Origin: Pseudomonas sp. BMS12
GTDB taxonomy: Bacteria; Pseudomonadota; Gammaproteobacteria; Pseudomonadales; Pseudomonadaceae
Reading direction: 5' to 3'
DNA: 64,000 bases
NCBI RefSeq assembly: GCF_001592875.1
Contig: NZ_LSOF01000006.1
Span: forward strand, 171,085 to 235,084
A model generated the notes under the pieces. The model was not told the origin of the DNA. It did not search any database and saw only the letters and a program-made list of their open reading frames with translations. The translations under genes and the position numbers were made by a program. This document shows positions 56,828 through 64,000 of this stretch, one piece after another; positions within the stretch are counted from its first letter, which is position 1, and each line of letters starts with the position of its first letter.

Positions 56828-57787
56828 TTACTTGGTCTGGGCTTCCACTGCAGCTTCAACGCGACGGTTGATCGCGCGGCCAGCTTCGGTGGCGTTATCC
56901 GCAACCGGGCGGGTTTCGCCGTAACCAACGGAGTCAACGCGATCGGCACCTACACCGTACTGGTTGACCAGCACTTCACGAACGGCGGTAGCGCGACGCT
57001 CGGACAGTTTCTGGTTGTAGGAGTCAGTACCCACGGAGTCGGTGTGACCTTCCACAGTGGTGCTGGTTTGCGGGTACTGGTTCATGAAGTCGGCCAGGTT
57101 CTGGATGTCGCCGTAGCTTTCTTCCTTGACCTTGGACTTGTCGAAATCGAACTTCACGTCCAGCTCAACGCGCACGGTTTCGATCGGCTCGGGAGTCGGA
57201 GCGACTTCTTCGACCACCGGAGCCGGCTCAACGACTGGTGCGGGCTTGGAGCCGCCGCCAAAGTTGAAACCGATACCAACGCTCGGGGCCCACTCGGTGT
57301 CGCCCTGATCGATGTTGTATTGAGCTTCGACACCCGCGCGGGCGTAGAAATTCTCGGTGAAGTACAGCTTGGCACCACCGCCCAGGTTGGCGAAGGTCGA
57401 GCCGTTACGGCCGCCGGCACTGTTCTGACCGATGCTTTGGTCAGAGAAACCTGCGGAGATGTAAGGACGAATGCTGTCGCCCGGAGCATTGAAGTGATAC
57501 AGAGCGTCCAGCGCAGTATTGGAGCCCTTGATGTTGCGACCGTCGTCGGCACGAGCGTTGTGTACTTCGTCGTAACCCAGACGCAGTTCGACGTCATCGG
57601 TCAAGTAGTAACCAACGGAGCCACCAAACAGGTTGCCGGTGTTGTCGAAGTCGCGAGCGCTGTCGAAGAATTCCTTCTTCATGAAGCCTTCGACTTCAAC
57701 AGCCCCTTGGCCTTGGGCCAGAACGTTCAGAGAAGTGGTAGCCACCAGCGAACCGATGACAACGCCCAAGGTGTTTTTCAGTTTCAT
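56828..57787 (-). CDS. oprF: Major outer-membrane porin OprF
   Basis: A 319-residue OmpA-family protein that anchors the outer membrane to peptidoglycan and acts as a non-specific porin. The signal peptide is MKLKNTLGVVIGSLVATTSL to NVLAQ. An N-terminal eight-strand barrel, a short Pro/Val/Glu linker (PAPVVEPAPVVEEVAPTPEP) and the C-terminal OmpA domain (VEGHTDSVGTDSYNQKLSE) follow. The ATG at 57787 starts the signal; the longer frame is rejected. It lies downstream of sigX, whose product is known to support oprF expression. Confidence 0.97.
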   Translation of the reverse strand: MKLKNTLGVVIGSLVATTSLNVLAQGQGAVEVEGFMKKEFFDSARDFDNTGNLFGGSVGYYLTDDVELRLGYDEVHNARADDGRNIKGSNTALDALYHFNAPGDSIRPYISAGFSDQSIGQNSAGGRNGSTFANLGGGAKLYFTENFYARAGVEAQYNIDQGDTEWAPSVGIGFNFGGGSKPAPVVEPAPVVEEVAPTPEPIETVRVELDVKFDFDKSKVKEESYGDIQNLADFMNQYPQTSTTVEGHTDSVGTDSYNQKLSERRATAVREVLVNQYGVGADRVDSVGYGETRPVADNATEAGRAINRRVEAAVEAQTK

Positions 57788-57923
57788 CCGTAAATCCCCT
57801 AAAAAGACGATTCGAATTGCCAGGCCGGCGGCCGGGAACAATTCGGCGGCGAGTGTAACAAATATACCCATTGCCATGGAACGAGCTAATAGCTCGCACG
57901 GCACTGAGAGTTTTGGAAATTAA

Positions 57924-58514
57924 TTAAGTTTCGCTGTCTGTCGCGAATTTCTCACGCAAGCGATCAAGGGCACGCTTGTAACGCATCTTGGTGGCACTAA
58001 GGCCCATGTGCATGATGTCGGCGATTTCCTGAAACTCCAGTTCTGCAACAAAGCGTAAAACCAGGATTTCACGATCGATTGGATTGACATGTACCAGCCA
58101 ACGATCCAGACCGCCCTTCTCTTCTAGCTTCGGCGCTTTCTCTTCGGAGGCTTCTTCCAACGGGTCCAAACTGAGCGCATCCATCAGGCGCCGTTTACGG
58201 CGCTCTTTCCGGTATTGGGTGATGCACTCGTTATAAGTGATGCTATATAGCCATGTCTTGAACTTGGACTTGCCTTCGAAGTTCTTCAGGCCATATAGAA
58301 CTTTCAGCATTACTTCCTGGCAGACATCGTCTGCATCGCGGTCGTTACCCAGGTAACGGGCACAAACATTGAAGAGCGTGCGCTGGTAACGCCGCATCAG
58401 CTCCTCATAAGCGCGAGTGATGTGGAATAGCTCGACGTGAGCACGCTGCACCAGCTCCTCGTCCGAGAGCTCGCGTGGGTCATACCGCGTAGGAAGCGAT
58501 TGGGCCTTGTTCAA
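57924..58514 (-). CDS. sigX: ECF sigma factor SigX
   Basis: A 196-residue extracytoplasmic-function sigma factor. Region 2 (YEELMRRYQRTLFNVCARYL, ADDVCQEVMLKVLYGL) and region 4 (VLRFVAELEFQEIADIMHMG) are clear. The start is TTG at 58514, matching the conserved SigX N-terminus MNKAQ. Genes oprF downstream and cmpX upstream are its known neighbours and partners in cell-envelope stress. Confidence 0.95.
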   Translation of the reverse strand: MNKAQSLPTRYDPRELSDEELVQRAHVELFHITRAYEELMRRYQRTLFNVCARYLGNDRDADDVCQEVMLKVLYGLKNFEGKSKFKTWLYSITYNECITQYRKERRKRRLMDALSLDPLEEASEEKAPKLEEKGGLDRWLVHVNPIDREILVLRFVAELEFQEIADIMHMGLSATKMRYKRALDRLREKFATDSET

Positions 58515-58547
58515 AACGACTCGTGCCGGCTGGTCAGATCAATGACA

Positions 58548-58601
58548 GCGCCAACCCGCAACGCGGGCAGCGCTGGACGCATACATTAGCAGGGTTGGCG
58601 C
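58548..58601. promoter_or_regulatory. Structured cmpX-sigX intergenic region
   Basis: A perfect 10-bp inverted repeat, GCGCCAACCC (58548) and GGGTTGGCGC (58592), encloses smaller hairpins (CCCGC-AAC-GCGGG). It begins 1 bp after the cmpX stop and ends 33 bp before sigX. It may reduce read-through or shape the sigX leader. Confidence 0.6.
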
Positions 58602-58602
58602 C

Positions 58603-59427
58603 TCAGCGGCTGCTGACGCGCTGTTCGAGCAGGGTACGGTTTGCCACCGAAACCAGCTCTCCCTCTTCGGTGAGCAGCACCGTCTTGACGGTACCTATCT
58701 CCTCGATCTGCCCTTCGACCTCGCCGATCTTTACTTGTTGCCCGACTTCATAGAGTTCACGCACATAGATGCCGGCCAGAATCTGCCCTGCTATCTCGCG
58801 GCTCCCCAGCCCCAGCGCCAATGCCACGGCCAGGCCCACCGAGATCAGCACGATGGCGATGACGTTGTTCAGCAGGTCGGTTTTGACTTCCAGCTGGCCG
58901 ATCGCCACCGAGATGCTGATGATGATCACCATGCCCTGAGCGACACGCCCGAGGCCGGCCGAGTAATCCAGTCCCACGCCCTCGGCAGCGCCGCGCACCA
59001 GGCTGCTGACCAGCTGGGCCAGCAGCACACCGGCCAGCAGCACCAGGGCGGCACCGAAGACCTTGGGCAGATACAGGGCCAGCACGTCGAGGGTGGCCGA
59101 AACACGCTGCAGCCCCAGGGATTCTGCGGCAGAGACCAGGAAGATCAGCAGCACGAACCAGTAGATGATCTTGCCGATCAGGGTCGATACCGAGACCTGG
59201 ATGCCGACCCGCGCCAGCAACTTGGTCAGCCCGGTACCCGCCATCAGGCGATCCAGACCGAGCTTGGCCAACAATTTCGACAGCAGGGTATCCAGCAGCT
59301 TGGCTACCACAAAGCCCAGCAGGCCGAGCACAAGCGCCACGAACAGGTTGGGGATGAAGCCTGCGATCTTGCTCCACAGCGTGGTCATGGCCGCTACCAG
59401 GGCCTGGGTCCAGGGGTCGAGTTCCAT
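58603..59427 (-). CDS. cmpX: Mechanosensitive-channel-like protein CmpX
   Basis: A 274-residue inner-membrane protein with about four to five helices and a C-terminal MscS-like beta domain (VGQQVKIGEVEGQIEEIGTVKTVL). CmpX is the conserved neighbour of sigX and affects membrane state and sigX activity. It starts 4 bp after crfX. Confidence 0.93.
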   Translation of the reverse strand: MELDPWTQALVAAMTTLWSKIAGFIPNLFVALVLGLLGFVVAKLLDTLLSKLLAKLGLDRLMAGTGLTKLLARVGIQVSVSTLIGKIIYWFVLLIFLVSAAESLGLQRVSATLDVLALYLPKVFGAALVLLAGVLLAQLVSSLVRGAAEGVGLDYSAGLGRVAQGMVIIISISVAIGQLEVKTDLLNNVIAIVLISVGLAVALALGLGSREIAGQILAGIYVRELYEVGQQVKIGEVEGQIEEIGTVKTVLLTEEGELVSVANRTLLEQRVSSR

Positions 59428-59431
59428 AATG

Positions 59432-59671
59432 TCAGTCAGCCTTGTTTGCGGAGCGGGCGGTGGAGCGGGAAACCGGCATTACATGTGCCGATCCATTGTT
59501 GAGCGCGATCATCAACGCTTCGAGGCCACGCCCCATAAGGCCGAACAGATCACCGACGCCAACCTGGCGGTTGGCCGTCTTGAGCACGCGCCCCAGGGTC
59601 GCGTCATCGTCATGTTCCACTGGCGCCGACTTCAACAGATCGCGCAGGGACTCTTCAAAAGGATCGTACAT
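59432..59671 (-). CDS. crfX: CrfX, small conserved protein of the sigX locus
   Basis: A 79-residue protein (MYDPFEESLRDLLKSAPVEH ...) of unknown fold, conserved between cmpX and the CorA-like gene in Pseudomonas. Identification rests on position and on the remembered start of the family. Confidence 0.85.
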   Translation of the reverse strand: MYDPFEESLRDLLKSAPVEHDDDATLGRVLKTANRQVGVGDLFGLMGRGLEALMIALNNGSAHVMPVSRSTARSANKAD

Positions 59672-59726
59672 GCGTACCTCGCACGAATTTGTTGCCTAGA
59701 CGTGGCCACACCGCCACAGGTCACAT

Positions 59727-60713
59727 TCACAACCAGCGCAGGCGGCGAAACAGCCAGACCTGAAACACGACCAATGCGCCTATCAGCGCGCAGGTCAACA
59801 GGAAGCCATGCTCGCTTTCGCTGCCGGGAATACCGCCGACGTTGATGCCCAGCAGCCCGGTGAGAAAACTCATGGGCAAGAACAGGCCAGTGATGATGCC
59901 GAGTAAGTACATGGTGCGGTTCATCTTGTCGCTCATGCGCCGCTCCTCGGACTCCAGCACCAGCCCGACGCGCTCACGCACCATTTCCAGCTCTTCCAGA
60001 TAGCGCATCAGACGATTGTTCAGTTCGTTCCACTGATCACCGTCACCGAAGCCGCTGCGCGCCAACTGGGCGAACAGCTCGCGCTGCGGCGCCAGGAAGC
60101 GACGCAGCCCTGCCGCACGCCTGCGCAAGTGCAGGATCAGGTCATGGTCCGGTACGTAGCGCTCGTCACTGTCGAGCTGTTCTTCTTCGCTATCCAGCTG
60201 TTCGGCCAGTTCATCGAGCAGCCCTTCTACTCGTGCCGTGAGCTGATAGGCCAGCTCCAGCACCAGTTGTGCCGCGTCACACGGCCCCTCCCCTCGCTGA
60301 AACTGGGCGATCAGCTCCTCGGTTGCGCGCAGTGGCCGCAGACGCAGGGAAATCACTCGGTGCGGCTCGGCATGGATGCGTACCGACACCATGTCCTCGG
60401 GCTCCGCCCCCGGATTCAGGTTGACCCCGCGGAGAAACAGCAGCAGTTGCTGCTGTGCGAGGTTCAGCAGGCGCGGACGCGTGTTCTCCTCCAGCAACAG
60501 GTCGCAGGCAAACTCGCTGAGATCGCTGTTTTCGCGCAACCAGGCGCTGGTCTGCGGGTGACCACGATCCCAGTGCAACCAGAGGCTTTCGTGGTCGGCG
60601 AGCTGCAGCCCCTGCAATTGCTCATAACCAATGCTTCGAGCGCCGCCCTGGCCGTCCAGCACAAAGGCCTGCACCAGGCCGGACTGCGGATAGTTCTGCT
60701 CATCCATGCGCAC
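59727..60713 (-). CDS. cmaX: CorA/ZntB-type divalent-cation transporter
   Basis: A 328-residue CorA-superfamily protein with a long cytoplasmic helical domain and two C-terminal membrane helices. The pore motif reads LLGINVGGIPG, a GIN variant typical of ZntB rather than GMN of CorA, so zinc or another divalent ion is likely. It matches the cmaX position beside crfX. Confidence 0.88.
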   Translation of the reverse strand: MRMDEQNYPQSGLVQAFVLDGQGGARSIGYEQLQGLQLADHESLWLHWDRGHPQTSAWLRENSDLSEFACDLLLEENTRPRLLNLAQQQLLLFLRGVNLNPGAEPEDMVSVRIHAEPHRVISLRLRPLRATEELIAQFQRGEGPCDAAQLVLELAYQLTARVEGLLDELAEQLDSEEEQLDSDERYVPDHDLILHLRRRAAGLRRFLAPQRELFAQLARSGFGDGDQWNELNNRLMRYLEELEMVRERVGLVLESEERRMSDKMNRTMYLLGIITGLFLPMSFLTGLLGINVGGIPGSESEHGFLLTCALIGALVVFQVWLFRRLRWL

Positions 60714-60753
60714 ATCTGCGCCTTGCAGGGCCGCCCTGGCAGCCCGTCAGGCT

Positions 60754-61242
60754 TTACTCCGGCATTTTCAGCGGTTCGGGGGAGACGATCACGCCGTTGT
60801 TATCGGCATACACGTAGTGGCCCGGCTTGAAGGTCACGCCGCCGAAGGTGACGGCCACATTGAGGTCGCCCAGGCCGCGCTTGTCGGTCTTCATCGGATG
60901 GCTGGCCAGGGCCTGCACGCCCAGCTCGGTCTGTGCCAGTACATCGACATCTCGCACGCAGCCGTAGATAACCATGCCTTCCCAGCCATTTTTGGCTGCT
61001 TTCTCGGCGATCATGTCGCCCAGCAGCGCGCGACGCAGGGAGCCGCCACCGTCCACCACCAGCACCTTGCCCTGCCCTGGCAGATCCGCCTGGGATTTGA
61101 CCAGCGAGTTGTCCTCGAAGCATTTGACGGTGACGATTTCGCCACCGAAAGAGTCGCGACCACCGAAGTTGGCAAACATGGGTTCGACAACCTGTACCAG
61201 CTCCGGGTAGGCGTCGCACAGGTCGGGGGTGACGTAATGCAT
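60754..61242 (-). CDS. rraA: RraA-family protein (RNase E regulator-like)
   Basis: A 162-residue RraA/HMG-aldolase-fold protein, starting [20 protein letters not shown]. The conserved [20 protein letters not shown] and GCVRDVD are seen. In pseudomonads this fold includes both RNase E inhibitors and 4-hydroxy-4-methyl-2-oxoglutarate aldolases; which activity applies here is open. Confidence 0.9.
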   Translation of the reverse strand: MHYVTPDLCDAYPELVQVVEPMFANFGGRDSFGGEIVTVKCFEDNSLVKSQADLPGQGKVLVVDGGGSLRRALLGDMIAEKAAKNGWEGMVIYGCVRDVDVLAQTELGVQALASHPMKTDKRGLGDLNVAVTFGGVTFKPGHYVYADNNGVIVSPEPLKMPE

Positions 61243-61345
61243 GGCAAAACTCCTATGGATTGAAACTCGATTATTCGCTGCAGAGACAAGTAATCAGCTG
61301 AGGCAGGATGGGCTTCAACGCTGGGCTAAGCGAACTTGCCACAGC

Positions 61346-62332
61346 TTAGCCGCATGCCTCGGCACTTGTAACCAGGACTCCCTCGGGCAAGCACTGGTTC
61401 CATAACCAATGCGCCGCCAACGGCCAGACCTCGGCTTGCGCCTCCTTACTGACCAGCATCTCGACATGGCCGAAGTCGCAGCTGAAACCAGCGGACTTGC
61501 CCAGCTCGACGAAACTGCGTGGCGCCGAGGCAGCTTGCTCATACAGCTTGCGACAGGCCCAGGTCGGGTCCTGCAGATCGCCGGCCGCCGCCACGGCCAG
61601 CAGGGGCACTCGGCTTTCGGCAAGACCGCCCCACCAGTCCTTGTCAGCATCGCCGAAGCGACCGAACAGGCGATGCCAGCGCAGGCTTTCCAGCGCCAGG
61701 CCGATGGGCTCATCTTCCGGGCCGCGCTTGAAGCGTGCCCCGGATACATGATGAAAGCCCTTGAGCAGCAGGCGACTGCCCCACTCTACGGGCGGCACCT
61801 TGAGCGGCCAGTAGATACGACTGATCTGACTGCCGAAAAGGGCAACCGAAGCCGCGCTTTGCTCATCCAGATACCGGCCACCCAGTGCGGCCGCCAGGGT
61901 GATACCGCCCAGGGAGTGACCGATCCAGTGCGGCACCTGCCCGCTCTGCTCGCGTACGAAGGCCGCAATGGCCGGCAGGTCGTAGCGGGCATAGTCGGCC
62001 ACCGTGTTGTACTTGTACGCCTGATTGCGTGGCGACAGGCCATGCCCGCGCATTTCGGCGATCCATACATCGAAGCCGGCACGGGCCAGGTAGGCCCCCA
62101 GACCAATGCCGCGCGGTGAATACCAGAAACGGCGATTGGAGAAACTGCCATGCAGCAGTATCACCGGCGTGCCCCGGCTTTCCTGGCTGGCCAGACCCAG
62201 GCGGGTCAGCGCCAGTTCGACGGAGGAGTCCGGGCTGTTGCCCGGCTTCAGTCGATAGACATCCTCGCTCAGGTCGCCACGCAACTCGGCGCCAACCAGG
62301 GCAACGGGAAACAGATCGCTACTGCTTTGCAT
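61346..62332 (-). CDS. Alpha/beta hydrolase
   Basis: A 328-residue alpha/beta hydrolase with nucleophile elbow HWIGHSLGGI (Ser), oxyanion-side VILLHGSFSNRRFW, and a likely His in CDFGHVEML. No signal peptide. It lies between ppsA and rraA, as in P. aeruginosa. Substrate unknown; an esterase/lipase-like activity is likely. Confidence 0.87.
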   Translation of the reverse strand: MQSSSDLFPVALVGAELRGDLSEDVYRLKPGNSPDSSVELALTRLGLASQESRGTPVILLHGSFSNRRFWYSPRGIGLGAYLARAGFDVWIAEMRGHGLSPRNQAYKYNTVADYARYDLPAIAAFVREQSGQVPHWIGHSLGGITLAAALGGRYLDEQSAASVALFGSQISRIYWPLKVPPVEWGSRLLLKGFHHVSGARFKRGPEDEPIGLALESLRWHRLFGRFGDADKDWWGGLAESRVPLLAVAAAGDLQDPTWACRKLYEQAASAPRSFVELGKSAGFSCDFGHVEMLVSKEAQAEVWPLAAHWLWNQCLPEGVLVTSAEACG

Positions 62333-62350
62333 CTTCGATCACGCACAAAA

Positions 62351-62374
62351 AAGGGCGGGGTAAGCCCCGCCCTT
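62351..62374 (-). terminator. ppsA intrinsic terminator
   Basis: AAGGGCGGGG, loop TAAG, CCCCGCCCTT. Read on the minus strand the stem is followed by TTTTTTGTG, 19 bp after the ppsA stop. Confidence 0.9.
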
Positions 62375-62393
62375 GGCTATTGATAACTGTCGC

Positions 62394-64000
<1,607 letters not shown>

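Overview
The window is from a Pseudomonas chromosome. The right third (about 50.5-64 kb) carries pseudomonad core genes in recognisable order: two PqiA-like proteins, a TRIC-type channel, gor, a VOC protein, galU, ugd, oprF, sigX, cmpX, crfX, a CorA/ZntB-type transporter, rraA, an alpha/beta hydrolase and ppsA. The block oprF-sigX-cmpX-crfX-transporter-rraA-hydrolase-ppsA matches the P. aeruginosa order. The join to ugd/galU does not, which suggests a different Pseudomonas lineage. No rRNA, tRNA or CRISPR array was seen.

Left block (1-31 kb) is a metal-resistance island. It starts with a Zn/Cd/Co efflux operon on the minus strand (czcC, czcB, a PII-like gene, czcA cut by the window edge), with divergent czcRS and an OprD-type porin. 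Next come a CadR/PbrR-type regulator with a divergent CDF exporter, a PCuAC copper chaperone, a DsbB/DsbA-like pair and a broken methyltransferase gene. A large copper section follows: copA multicopper oxidase, a small Met/His protein, copB, a His-tailed cytochrome c and a DUF411 protein; a PtrA-like protein; a bufferin-type RiPP operon (bufA-bufB-bufC); copZ; a copper P1B ATPase with a DUF2933 partner; two cupredoxins; a second PtrA-like protein; and copRS. Five look-alike CopR boxes sit in the intergenic regions of this section and suggest one regulon. A lone SMC-like ATPase (AAA_13/RloC type) is lodged between copper genes.

Middle block (31-44 kb) is an accessory/defence region. It holds a DUF6088/AbiEi-like protein, a small regulator cluster (XRE, AbrB-like, an orphan ParS/MbcA-type antitoxin), and a complete type II CBASS operon (HNH-SAVED effector, CD-NTase, Cap2 E1-E2, Cap3 JAB peptidase). 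A DEDDh exonuclease converges on the CBASS operon. A Tn4651-type resolution module (tnpS/tnpT) has no transposase nearby and is bracketed by two CoiA-like zinc/nuclease proteins.

Right edge of the island (44-50.5 kb) is an AT-richer Tn7-like transposition module on the minus strand (TnsA-like, TnsB, TnsC, TniQ). A degenerate tyrosine-recombinase-like protein converges on it. Repeats that look like TnsB-binding sites lie between tnsA and the stop codon of the core pqiA-like gene, so the island appears to end there. How far left the Tn7-like element reaches is not known: no matching left end was found by eye.
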